Shown here: positions 1 through 11,391 of the stretch, piece by piece | Position numbering within the stretch: position 1 is the stretch's first letter | How the letters are laid out: every line of letters begins with the position of its first letter | NCBI GenBank assembly: GCA_014529385.2 | Contig: CM043943.1 | Location: 97,056,355 to 97,120,354 of the forward strand | DNA length: 64,000 bases | Source: Adiantum capillus-veneris | Lineage: Eukaryota; Streptophyta; Polypodiopsida; Polypodiales; Pteridaceae | Reading direction: 5' to 3' | Notes under the pieces: generated by a model | Told to the model about the DNA's origin: nothing | Database searches by the model: none | The model's input: the letters and a program-made list of their open reading frames with translations, nothing else | Position numbers and translations under genes: made by a program

Positions 1-1152
1 AATTGTTGAGAGACGGAAAGACGGAAATGCAAGAAGAGGTTGGCACTTTGGAGCAGCTTCAAGTAGATATACCCTAAGTGTCATTTACTGAATTGGAGAC
101 ACAGTCCACAACACAGTTGAGTGGTGAGGAAGATTTTCAGGTAAACATTACAGATGAAGACACAGTGCCCATGGTCCAGCTCTCAAAGGCTGAAGAAAAT
201 GCATTGAAAGAAAAGATTACACAAGAGGTGGATGAGTAGTGGAAGGTAGCGATGGATTGGGAGTTGAGATTTTTTCATTCCTTCAAAGTTACACAACTCA
301 CTCCGCCAGTCCCTGCCATACCCTCTCATAAAAGTGGAATTACTACAGGTAAAAGAAAGTCTTTACGCAGACATGCAAGTCGACGGCATAGATAAAGACC
401 ATTTGAAGTGGAGGTTGAGCTGGTTGAACAAAAATCCAAGATACTTGATTTTGTTCACAAGAGTACATGTGGCCTTGCAAAGAGATCCAACCTTCTGTCC
501 TGTACCAAGAGTAAGGACTTGGCAAGCACATGAGGCACTAACAAAGAAGCGGCCAACCTGGCTAAACTATCCGAGATTTCCAGCTCCAGAAAAGGGACTG
601 GCCACATAGGAATACATGGTGAAAACCCTAAAGGGTGCCATGTCATTCTTCAAGAGTCTACATGATCTATCCTTTGCAATGTGATATAAAATCTACAAAA
701 TGCTTCTCACTTGCATCGAAGTATTCAATGAGCCAGAGCAATCAGGCGCCCCTTGGATGTCATTCCTCGAGGGTAATAAAGGTTTGTGCTATGATCTCAG
801 TGGCCAACCTTCCGAAGAAGTCCTCTATGACTTCTATGCCATATGCATGTTTCTACCTTCACACAATATGCTGGCATTCAAGGAATCATTCTACACGGAA
901 TTCTTCACTTGGTGAATGAAGATATTTGCACCAATGATCAGCAACCTCACATCAAGGTTTGTAGGCTACTCAGCGATGGAGATGAAGATTTGAGTAACCA
1001 TGCAGTTTCTGCAAGTGCCAAATAAAGAGAGGAAAATCAGATACCAAAAGGCACTGAATGCGCTTAAAGACCGCCTCGCTAGCCGCCAGCCCAAAGACTA
1101 TTTCAGCCCATAAAGCTGTGTCAAGGGACGACACAGGCGAGGAGGGGGGGAA
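1..1152 (+). pseudogene. 3' part of an LTR-retrotransposon gene of unknown function, copy 1
   Basis: I do not recognise this family. Acidic coding sequence runs from about 3 to 330 in one frame with stops (for example TEDLQ-like and EEDFQVNITDED stretches). It then continues at 334-609 and 635-915 after frameshifts. The C-terminal part reads EYMVKTLKG...YKIYKMLLTCIEVFNE...GAPW..FLEGNKGLCYDL. The same domain is encoded on the minus strand around 47.8-48.0 kb and 42.37-42.55 kb (KYMIHTLKG..., VEHPW, FVEGTRGLCWNL), so this is a repeated family. The gene ends just before a polypurine tract and an LTR, which places it at the 3' end of a retroelement internal region. Its 5' end lies outside the window. 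At least two stops and two frameshifts make it a pseudogene. A gag-like or accessory protein are both possible. Confidence 0.6.
1139..1152 (+). other. Polypurine tract of LTR retrotransposon copy 1
   Basis: A G-run purine tract ending in AA lies directly before TGTTAG. This is the standard arrangement of plus-strand primer and 3' LTR start. The minus-strand relative has the same arrangement at 42147-42160. Confidence 0.6.
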
Positions 1153-1620
1153 TGTTAGTAGCAAGCTAACAGGGATACCATTTTTTGAAGTTCTCATTGT
1201 AAAACACTTATTATTTTGATAAATTGAGAATATTGTAACTCCTATTCTCTCGGATAAACTCTATAATTAATGAGCCGGGGCTACGAGCTTCCAGATTGTA
1301 TCATCCTGTCATTACCCATCTTTGATAGAACTCCCAGATTATTAGTTTTGACCACCAAAAACCTTGGCTAAGGTATAAAAGCCAATTTTTGTAAGTTATT
1401 TTTAAGTTTTGGATAATGAGATACACAGCGTGAGATAACGGCGCTCACTCCTCTCCTTCTCGCGCTTCCTACTCCCTCCCCAGTTGTCACATTGCAATTG
1501 CATTTGTTGCATTGCAACCGTAGGTAAGAGCTCTACGCATTGACGTAAGCAGTCACGGAGTTTCGTAGCTTTTGGTGTCGTTGACCTGCGGCCTAATTTC
1601 ATCATAACTAAGAATTTACA
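1153..1620 (+). repeat. 3' LTR of retrotransposon copy 1 (right edge approximate)
   Basis: The LTR starts TGTTAGTAGC immediately after the polypurine tract. It contains a TATA box (TATAAAA, 1374-1380), expected for the U3/R boundary. A TTTACA end near 1620 is a plausible terminus, but no second LTR or target duplication is in the window to fix it. Confidence 0.45.
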
Positions 1621-2268
1621 CTTTCAAATCAAAAACTAAGCATAGGCGGGGTATTGGGGCATCATTGCTAAGCATTTAGATGCATTTTGGGTCAAAAACG
1701 ACTAGGTCAAAAATCCACTGCTGTTAATAATTGCGATTTTAAAACTTGACCTAAAGTGGGGTATGAGACCATAAGTATGTGTGCTTAGGTCTTATAAACA
1801 TAGCCTAGAAGTTTTGTTACGTTTGGATATCATTTGATGCTGTAACGGATGTGATTTGTTTGCCGATGAGCGATTGACTTTTGGTAATTTCAGTCACTTG
1901 AGTGTAGCTTGAGTTAGATGCGAGTTGTTAGTTGTTTTTTGAGAGATTGAAAACCTCATGTAGCCTCTATGCACTAGTCGAGTCACCTTTATCCCCCATG
2001 GATTGACAATTTGATCGTGGTTCTCGCTAATACTGCAATAAGATAGGATGACGAGGTTAGACATGCGTCCCACACATTGATTGGTGATTTCTGCTTGACT
2101 TGTCTTCTTGTATGGGATTATGTGGTCTTTAGTAATGATGAAGTTATTATAGTGGTTATCTGAATGTTTGTTTTGTAGTAACAAATGGATTTTAAGGCAA
2201 CGTCTGAATACTTTACCAAGGGAAACAAGGTTTTGGCCATAGTATTCAACAATATGGCAATGTGATTA
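1621..2268. other. No recognisable gene
   Basis: This is unique-looking AT-rich sequence. I see no ORF with recognisable features, no repeat array and no RNA gene. Confidence 0.4.
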
Positions 2269-2676
2269 TTGAGGGGTACAAGGGAACTCTTTTACCTAGA
2301 GATTAGGACCAATGTCTTTGCAATTCCAGGAACCACAACTTGTCGGAAGAGTGGTAACCATAGTTACCTTACTTGTCAGCAAGAACCTTTCCACCAATTC
2401 TTTATCTATATTGATGATAGCCCGAGGTATTGGTTTTTCAACCTCAAACTACTTCAACTTTGGATGTGGCTAGACCTAGAGGATATGTACTACTACTTGA
2501 AAATGTGTTCACAAATGCCAAGGATTATTGATATTGCCAAGAAGTTTGAAGCACTTGCAGGTATCATATGGAAAGAAAAGCTAGAAGATAACTGTAGACC
2601 ATGTTGTCTTGTGGGAGGTCTAAGAGTTATGAGAGTTGAAAGAGTATTTAGAGAGTTATCCCCAAACCATCAATAA
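2269..2676 (+). pseudogene. Hypothetical decayed ORF
   Basis: A 135-residue open frame with ordinary amino-acid composition, including a stretch LEDMYYYLKMCSQMPRIIDIAKKFEALAG. No family is recognised. Downstream to about 3.4 kb, other frames show short protein-like stretches broken by many stops, such as an AYPMALNSIGICVEMM stretch near 3.12 kb. This is probably a decayed transposon or host-gene fragment. The ATG is arbitrary because the open frame may continue from an upstream exon. Confidence 0.25.
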
Positions 2677-3513
2677 TGTTGTATGAAACCATAAAAATCA
2701 AATTTTGATGAATTAAGAGCATACACTCAATTTTGGTATACATGAGTATTCAATCTTCTCTCTGCTTGTCTTGTTTTTAGTGGATCTTCTTAACCGTCTG
2801 TATGAACTCCCAAGTGAGGGAGACATCAAAGTTCAAGGATATGTTCTTTATCTTAAGCTATGCTAGCTCACTCCTAGATATGCCAAGCCACAAAATTATC
2901 CTTAGGAAGAAGGCACTCATGCTCAATCAAGGATATGGCTTCTGTGATAAAGTCATAATTCAAGTCTAGAAGAAGTCAGATAGCGACAACTGATTCTATT
3001 ATGTACCTCAATATTGGTTTAGTAGAGTCTATGGACCCATTCTTAAGTTCAATCTCAAAATGTCATTATTACTCTCAACAACTATGAGAAGCCTAGATGT
3101 GCTTGGAACTTAGCTAAGGCATATCCAATGGCACTGAACTCAATAGGTATTTGTGTAGAGATGATGTCAATGAACAATACTCCCATGTAAACGTCTTTCA
3201 TGTGTTACGACCTACAGATACCTCTCGAGGGGAAGACTGATATGAGAAAGAGGATCTAGCTCTCACTACACAAGTAGACATTCTAAACTTTGATACCCAA
3301 GATGTAAGTAAATAAAAGGGTAGAACCTCGATTGTAGGGACCAAAATTGGTTCATTGAACTTTTTTGTATTTATGCACATTCTTTGAAGTAACGTGTAAC
3401 CTTTTATCATTTATAATCGAAATATTTTTATTTTCATATGATTTAAATTGCTTTAAGGTCATAATATTTTGAGTCTAACATATGTTTGATTAGTTCTAAC
3501 TAACTTGAAGGAT

Positions 3514-3514
<1 letters not shown>

Positions 3515-3554
<40 letters not shown>
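3515..3554. repeat. (TG)n microsatellite
   Basis: About 20 uninterrupted TG units. The poly-Val/Cys start of the overlapping ORF is an artefact of this tract. Confidence 0.95.
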
Positions 3555-3555
<1 letters not shown>

Positions 3556-3559
3556 TGAC

Positions 3560-4250
3560 TGACATTCTATCTCCAATGATATGGGTGGATATACTCTCTC
3601 ACCTTATGGTGGAAGAGCATCTTCAAATCGGAGTGAAACTACAAGGGCTTATCACAACCACGCACGATGGGGAAGAAAAGAGAAGGTTACTATCAATGGA
3701 TTGTATTGTGCCAAATACATTCCAAGCATGGTACCATTACACTGTGGGAAATCTAGAATTTAGACCACCAATGCATAAACCTTCACCTATGGGAAGTATC
3801 GAGTAGGTGCAATCCAAGCTAGAGAAGGAACTCATTGTCACTAACTAATGATTGTATACAAATGCTCATGAACTTGCCTTGAGACTAGCAAAAGAAACAT
3901 GGATAGCTAGGAACATACTTTCCTTAGTAATGGCAATGTGATACTTCAATATTGTCATGTTTAATGTATGGGGTCATCAGTGTCTAGCTAATGTACAAAC
4001 ACTCCTTTAGCTCAGTATCCTAGAAGTTATTCTTTGACTTGTTTTGAAAATCCATAATCCACAACCCTCACATTGTAAAGATTTTGTACAAGCCTACAAT
4101 CGACCCAAGTGCTTAGCAGATTGTGCAAGCATACAAAGCACTGATGGATGAGACTCATCAGACAAGTTTCCCAAGGACTCTTCTTATTTTGATGACTACA
4201 TTAATTACAAAAATGCAATGGTTCATAGCAAGATGGGATTACATGTTCAT
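3560..4250 (+). pseudogene. Decayed coding sequence of unknown origin
   Basis: After the TG tract one frame reads LQIGVKLQGLITTTHDG, then IVPNTFQAWYHYTVGNLEF. In the same general direction follow AHELALRLAKETWIARNIL and KFPKDSSYFDDYINYKNAM, separated by stops and frameshifts. It reads like an old protein-coding region, possibly a retroelement. No catalytic motif is visible, so no function is assigned. It abuts the satellite array. Confidence 0.25.
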
Positions 4251-7200
4251 AGACCCTTGGGGAGGAGTATCTCTCACATAGGGCCCCTAGCGAGCCCTAT
4301 GGCAAAATATTGGTATTTTCATAGCCCAACACCAATGAGATGGTAAGAGATTGCCATGAAACTTACCAGGGGTGGAGACCCATACAAAGTTTCATGGCCT
4401 TTGATTACCATCTCATTGGTATGGGATTTCACAATCATCAATCTTATACCATAGGGCTCCTTGAGGGCCCTATTGGAAAAAAAATTGGACTTTGCAATCT
4501 CCAAAACTTGCGAGATGATTAAAAAATGTGTCCATGAAACTTTGCAAGGGAGATTATTAGTTGCTTCATCAATCTTTTCATAGGTTCATTGACTTAAGTT
4601 ACCATTGCATTCATATGGGGCTGCACAATTGCTAAATTTTTCCATAGGATCCTTTTTAAGCCCTATGGAAGAAAATTGGAGTTTGCGCAACCAGTGAGAC
4701 AGTAACCGATGGCCACGAAACTTTGCAGGTCAAAGACTAGGGCGCATTACCCTCCCTTGCATAATTTCTTATTTTTTGATTATATCCTCGAGTATGGGAT
4801 TACACAATCACCAATTTTATGCCATAGGGCTTCCTAAGGGTCCTATGGCAAGATATTGGCATTTGTGCAGTCCCGAACCTTCACGATGATTAGCAATGGC
4901 CATGAAACTTTGGAAGGATTGTGATTAGATTGAATCACCTACCCCTACAAAGTTTCATGGACTTCGGTTACCATCTCTTGGGTATGCAGCTACACAATTG
5001 TTAATTTTTTTCCATAGGGCTTGCTGAGGACCCCATGGAAAAAAAATTGGCCCTTGTGTAGTTCCAGATTAGCAAGATAGTATGCGATGGCCATGAAACT
5101 TTGTAGGGAGAAGAACTAGGGTTTATTATATATCCCTACACACTTTCATGGCATTTGGTGACCGCCTCGTCTACATGGAGCTGCATAATCACCAAAAATT
5201 AGCGTTTGTGTAGCCCATCGGGTGAGATGCTAAACGATTGCCATGAAACTTTGCAAAAAGCAAAAAGTAGGTCACCTATCCTTCCAAAGTTTCATGCCCT
5301 TTAGCTACCATCTTGTTTGTATGGGATTGCACAATTGCCAGTTTTTTGTCATAGGGATCATTGAGGGTCCTATGGTAAAAAGTGGAGTTTGTGCAATCTT
5401 AGACCGGCAAGACCATAAGAGATGGCCATGAAAATTTGTAAGGGTAGAGACTAGGTTGCATTACCTACCCCTCTAAAGTCTCATGGTTACCATCTCATTG
5501 GTATGGGACTGCATAATCACCAATTTCTTGCCATAGGGCTCCTTGAGGTACCTATGGTAGAAAATGGACATTTGTGTAGTCCTAGACCAACGAGATAGTG
5601 AATGATGGCCATAAAACTTTGCAAAGATAGCTAGTAGGCAACATTGACTACCATAGAAAAGTTTCATGGAATTTAGTTACTATCTCATTTGTATGGGGCT
5701 ACACAATCATCAGTTTTTTTCCATAGGGCTGGTTGAGGTCTCTATGGCCAAAAATTGGAGTTTGTGCAATCTCAATCCGCCAACATGGTAAGCGATGGCC
5801 ATGAAACTTTGTATGGATGTAAAGTAGGTTGCATTATATTCCCCAAAAACTCTCATGTCCTTCATCTACCATCTTGTTAGTATGGTTTTTTGATAATAGT
5901 CATTCTTTTGCCATAGGGTCCTTATCAAGCCCTACTGCAAAAATTTGGCATTTGTGTAGCTTCAGACTTTTGTCGAGACAATTTGTGATGACCATGAAAC
6001 CTTGTAGGTTTGGAGACTAGAATGCATTGCATGCCCTTGTAAATTTACATGTCCTTTGATTGTTGTCTTGTACTTATGGCACTACATGACACATTAAGCG
6101 ATGACCATGAAATTTTGTAGGGATAGGGATTAGGATGTGCTACCATTCTTCCCTGCAAAGATTCATGGCCTTCATCTCCCACCACATTAGAATAGAGCTG
6201 GAAAATTGCCAATTTATTTCATAGGGTTCTTAGTGAGCCCTATGGCTAAAAATTGATATTTGTACAACTCTAGACCGGTGAGACAATAAGTAATGGCCAT
6301 GAAACTTTGTAAGTGTGATGAGTAGGGTGCATTACCAGCCTCTAAAAGTTTCATATCCTTTGGTTATTGTCTCATCAATTTGAGGGTGCATAATTGCCAA
6401 TGTTTTGTCATAGGGTCCTTAGTGAATCCTATGGCAAAAGGTTGGAGTTTGTGTAGCCCAACACCGATGTTACATTAAGCGATGGCCATAAAACTTTTCA
6501 CCCAGAGGGAGAATTACCTATCCATGCAAATTTAAGTAGCCTTTGGCTACCTTTTCATTGTTATGGGACTAAAGAATTTGCTACAAGACGATAAGTGATT
6601 TCCACAAAACTTTGCAAGGGAAGAGAGTAGGATGCATTACCTATTTTTTCAAAGGCTTCACAATCACTAATTTTCTTCCATAGGGTTCTCTCAAGACTGT
6701 ATGGTAAAAAAATTACGTTTGCGTTGTTCTAAAAGGATGAGATGATAAGCGATGGCCATGAAACCTTGCATGGATAGGGAGTACAATCATTTCCAACCCT
6801 ACAATGTTTCATTGAGTTCGGTTATTGTCTTGTCTATTTGGGGCTGCACAATTGCCTATTGTTTGCCTTACGGCCTTTAGCGAGCCTATAGTAAAAAATT
6901 TGCATTTGCAGAGCCTTAGTTCTAGGAGACGGTAACCAATGGGGCCATGCAAATTTGCAAAGGTGGGAAGAAGAATGTATTACCTACCCCTTTAAAAAAG
7001 AATCACCAATTTTTTTTCCATAGCTCATTGTGGGCCCTATGGTAATTAGTTGGCAACTGTGCAATCCTATACCGATGAGATTAAAGGCATTGAAATTTTG
7101 CAAGGGTCAACAATAGGGTGAATTATCCACACGTATAATGTTGCATGGTATTTTTCTACCATCTCATCAATATGGGGTTGCACAATGGTTGATTATTTTT

Positions 7201-8370
7201 CATAGGGCTGTGAGGGTGTTGTGGCCAAAAATTGGCATTCACGCAATCCGAGACTGGCCAGATGGTATGTGATGGCCATGAAACTTTTTAGGGATAGGAC
7301 GTAGACTACATTACTTGTCCCTATACAAATTTCCATGGACTTTGCTTATCATATTATCTCTATGGAACTGCATAATCACCAATTTTTTTCCATAGGGCTC
7401 GATGAACACCCTATGGCAATAAGTTGGTATTTGTGCAATCATAAACCAATAAGATGATATGTGATGGCCATGAAACTTTGCAAGGATAGGGAGCACATTG
7501 CACTACCCACCACTACAAAGTTTCATGGCCTTCAATTACCATCTCACCGGTATGGGGCTGCACAATCATCAAATTTTGGCCATAAGGATTGTTGAGAGCA
7601 CTTACACAGTCCCTGACCGAGGAGACGATAAGCAATGGACATGGAAGTTTATAGGGGTGGGGCATAGGGTGCATTAACTACCCTTGAAATGTTTCATGGG
7701 CTTCAGTTATCATCTTGTCTGTATAGGCCTACACATTTGCAAGGTTTAGGCCCTAGGATCCTTAGCAATCCCTATTGCAAAATATTGGTATTTGTTTAGC
7801 CCAACACTAGTGAGACAATAAGTGATAGTTATGAAACTCTGTAGGAAAAAGAAATTGGATGTATTACTTGTCCCTACAAATTTTAATGTCCTTTGGTTAC
7901 CTTCTTGTCGGTATCCAATTGCACAATCGCCAATTTTTTCATAGGGATTGCCTAGGTCCTTAGTATGGAAAAAAAAGTGTCATTTGTGTAGTCCTTGACT
8001 TGCAAGATGGTAAGCAATGACTATGAGAGTAGGCTGCATTTTGTACTTCGGTTACCTTTTCATCGTTATGAGACTACACAATCACCATAGGGATTGGTCA
8101 GGACCTTATGGTAAAATAATGGCATACGTGCACTCTAAACCAATGAGACAATAAGCGATGGTCATGAAACTCTAAAAGGACTAGGACTAGGGTGCATTAT
8201 TGGCCCTTGCAAACTTTCATGTCATTTGGCTACCTTCTCATCCGTATGATATTTCACAATCATGATTTTTTGCCATAGCACCCTTAGCGAGCCATCAAAC
8301 ATTGGCATTTACAAAATTTCTAATCAACTGAGACGGTAAGGGATGGCCAAGAAATTTTTCTAGGATGGTG
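4251..8370. repeat. Diverged ~185-bp satellite array with internal dyads
   Basis: The landmark CCATGAAACTTTG recurs at 4354, 4532, 4713, 4900, 5091, 5241, 5425, 5609 and 5799, so most spacings are 178-191 bp with one short 150-bp unit. The pattern continues to about 8.37 kb, roughly 22 units. Each monomer contains two inverted pairs. One is CCATAGGG...CCCTATGG, about 10 bp apart. The other is CCATGAAACTTTGCAAGGG opposed to CCCTTGCAAAGTTTCATGG. Units differ strongly from one another, so the array is old. ORFs here are incidental. Confidence 0.85.
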
Positions 8371-8499
8371 AGTAGGATAAATTAGGGTAAAGGTACCTGT
8401 ATACATACACCTAACAAAAAAGATGTAATTTTTTGGGGGGATTTTGCAAATCTAACATTTGAAAATATATTTAGATTTGTCTTTTCAAGGCGCTTTCTT

Positions 8500-9335
8500 C
8501 AAGACTAGCATTATACTACTTTGGTAGCATTGCATGGTGTGATGGACAAAAGCAGATCGGGGTGATCTTATGGTAGAGTAGGTGGATTGCAGGTTGAACC
8601 TGATCCAAAGAGGAGGAGAGATCTTAGAAGGGAGGCCTACTACTAGGGGGGCTTCTGAGGAAGTCCGTGACCTAGGGGGCCACTCTGGAGAAACTGCAGT
8701 GGGATTGGCCAAGGTGTTGAAGGGCCGCCAGCTGCAAGTGAAGGAGTATCAAGGGATGCAATCAAAGGGTGACTTGAAAGTTGAGGGTGACTCCCACATG
8801 GGCTGAGATCTATCAGTGGTGGGAAAAAGCGAGCATTAGAGACTCAATATAGAGGAGACCGAGTGATAGAAGGAGTTGAAGGGGGTCAAGAGTCCAGATT
8901 GAAGGGTTGCTTTTGGGCACGCAGCAACATCATTTGCAAGGTTGTGATTAGGCTGCAAGCAGGAGGAGAGAGGGTCAAGATCTGCACGTGAAGAAGGGCC
9001 AAGAGTAGCAAATAATGATGCTACTTTGGTAGCACTGCAAGATGTGATGGTTAAAACTAGATTGGGATGTTCTTTTGGTAGAGCAAGTTGATTGGAGGTT
9101 GGACCTGATCCAAAGAGGAGAAGAATTTGAATGCTAAAAGGCACTACCATAGGATAGAGCTATAGAAGGGAGGCCTACCACTAGGGGGCTACTGAGGAAG
9201 CCTCTGACCTCCAAGGGGGCCGCTTAGGAGTAGCTACAATGGGATTGGCCGAGGTGCTGAATGGCTGCCAGCTACAAGTGAAGGAGTGTCAAGGGCTACA
9301 ATCAAAGGATGACCTGCGAGCTACAAGTTGAGGAG
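8500..9335. repeat. Two-copy direct repeat, ~500-bp period
   Basis: The segment with ACTTTGGTAGCA, GACCTGATCCAAAGAGGAG, GGAGGCCTACTACTAGGGG and GGGATTGGCCAAGGTG (about 8504-8790) recurs with moderate divergence at about 9010-9330. The repeated GATCCAAAGAGGAG boxes at 8601 and 9107 show the period. ORFs on both strands here look incidental. No transposon ends are recognised. Confidence 0.7.
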
Positions 9336-9785
9336 AGCTGAGAGCTGCCTGCTGGAAGGGGCCTAGGAGCAAAGGGAGGACCATGAACTACAGGAAAATA
9401 GTGCTATAAGCTATCCATAATCAGAACAAAGAGGGCTTGCAGAATCAACCAAGGACTTGCTAGGAGGTTAGACCAAGGATTTTTTTTGCAAAATTCCATC
9501 ATTCTCACTACAAGAGGTCGTGCAGAAGTCAACGCAGGTATCAACGAAATAGCGCCAATTTTTAAACTAAAAAACGCTAAAATAAGCCTCGAAAGAGACG
9601 CCGGTATCGTAGCGTCGGTATGACTATTGGTGTGGCAGGCATCGGAGTAGGCCTATTAATAGGCTTTGAAATAATCAACGGATCAAGCACCGGTATTAGT
9701 AAAATAAATTCCGGCGTTGATTTCATTAGCTCTACCGACGGTGTTACCATAACCTGTACCGACGACCAAAACCTGGAATTTTTTT

Positions 9786-9854
9786 TTGGGCAGAGAGGGC
9801 TGGGAACTAATGCTGCATGTACTGCAGCAAAAGAAAACAACCCTCTCTGTCCAA
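9786..9854. other. Subterminal stem-loop in CACTA-1
   Basis: TTGGGCAGAGAGGG (9786-9799) pairs with CCCTCTCTGTCCAA (9841-9854), 13 of 14 positions with one G-T. CACTA-2 has a related stem at the same relative place, with the shared core TTGGGCAGAG. Confidence 0.65.
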
Positions 9855-9984
9855 AGGAAGAGTGCACAAGCAACCACACTCCACCTACAAGCTGACACTA
9901 AAGAGCGAGTGTATGACAATTAGCAAAATTTAGAGAATAACATAAGTTGTTAACATGATTAAAACATGAGTCGAAAACTGTAAA

Positions 9985-10235
9985 ACCATACCTTAACCAT
10001 TACCATAACTTGCTTGTCACACCATAACCATAACCATCACACGATTGCTATACCATCATAGCAAAACCATAACCATAACCATCACCTGAACCAAAACCAT
10101 AACCATAACCTTGCACAACCATAACCATAACCATAGCCTTGCACAACCATAACCATAAACCATAAACATAAGTTGACTGTCAAACCTTAACCATACCATA
10201 AACATAACCATAAACCATAGAAATAAGTACTACAA
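9985..10235. repeat. CCATAA hexamer array in CACTA-1
   Basis: Irregular tandem CCATAA / ACCATA units fill the stretch between the left subterminal region and the last exon of the TNPA-like gene. The equivalent array in CACTA-2 is at 57951-58180. Confidence 0.8.
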
Positions 10236-10273
10236 AACTGTACATATGCAAATAATCACTGAGTGAGAAGCCC

Positions 10274-11385
10274 TCATGGTAAGGGCTCCCAATTGACGTC
10301 CTCTCCCTCCTCCTGCAGGAGCTGGGTCAAAAGGGCCACAAGTCCATGCTTGTACCCATACTTCTCCTCTTGGCGTGTCGAACGGCGCTTTACGGCACCT
10401 TCCTGCAAAATTATGGTTTAATCATTAGATAAATCTTCAAATAACATATATACTATCAATAATTAAAGCATATGTATAATACTTACAAACTCATGTCGAA
10501 GCGTATCGTAGCCTCCACTCCCAAGATGTGATGCTCCAGCAGACTCCAAACGTGCTCTGGCTGCATCTCTCTGCTGCTGAAATCTATTGGGATTGTCTTG
10601 TGTCTCTCGTGCAATCCCAATCCACTCCTCTGCGTCCAACCATGCCAGCTTGGGATCGCCGTCATTGAACCTGTCTCTGGCCTCTGTCCGACGGTGTGAC
10701 ATTGTGGACCTTGCCACGCTCAAAATCCAGGCGTTCCAGACCTGATTGTATCCCTCTGCCGGCCTGTACTCTCTCTGAATGGTGTCAATGATGTAATTCT
10801 TTCTCTCAAGATTGATATTTTCCCAAATCTCCATCACAGTGTGACCAAAATGAATCGTACAGAGCTGTCGAATCCTCTATCGCATTTCCTTTCCCACCCT
10901 ATCTGCCACAACAGCCCCATCCCTGCTCCTGTACACCTTGCTAGGATCATGCTCGTGTGATCCCCAAGGTGTACGTGGTGTACCCATTGGTGAACTATCT
11001 ACTAAAGAGATGGGTGGACACTCTCTTGATGGTGTGGATGCATCGATAGAACCGCTACCACAGCAACCACCACCTCAAAACGATGACGACGTCGTCTCAA
11101 GGATGAACCACCCATCGGTGTAGAGGGCACACGAGTCCTAGGTGTAGGGGGCACACTAGACTGAGGTGTGGGGCCGCTCGGTGTAGGGACCACACTAGTC
11201 CCAGGCGTAGGGTCGGCCGTAGTACGTCTAGAGGTACCTGCACCTACACCCCAAAGGTGCTGTGCCATCACGATTTGCTCTGGTGTGAATTGAGACAAAA
11301 ACGAGCCCATCTGCTCGGGTGACATGCCAGTCGGAGTGACTGGAAAACTAAAACTAGGAGAGTAGGGCTCATCGTCATCGTCCAT
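10274..11385 (-). pseudogene. TNPA-like second gene of CACTA-1 (plant transposase Ptta/En/Spm type)
   Basis: The gene starts at 11385 with a Pro/Thr/Ser-rich N-terminus (MDDDDEPYSPSFSFPVTPTG), then an SPMGTPRTPWGSHEHDPSKVY segment. A DRVGKEMR-stop-RIRQL junction follows near 10.88 kb (CAG to TAG is the likely change). The next frame (10837-10463) reads IIDTIQREYRPAEGYNQVWNAW, then HLGSGGYDTLRHEF. A good intron follows: donor GTAAGT at 10486 and acceptor TTTTGCAG at 10403, phase 0. The last exon (10402-10274) ends EDVNWEPLP. CACTA-2 encodes the same layout, which supports the model. In En/Spm the second protein binds subterminal repeats, and that role is inferred here. One frameshift near 11.0 kb and the stop make it a pseudogene. 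Confidence 0.7.
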
Positions 11386-11391
11386 GGCTAA

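Noticed and set aside
4251-8370. CRISPR array or tRNA cluster
   Set aside because: Repeat units are too long and diverged, without unique spacers; no cloverleaf folds seen.
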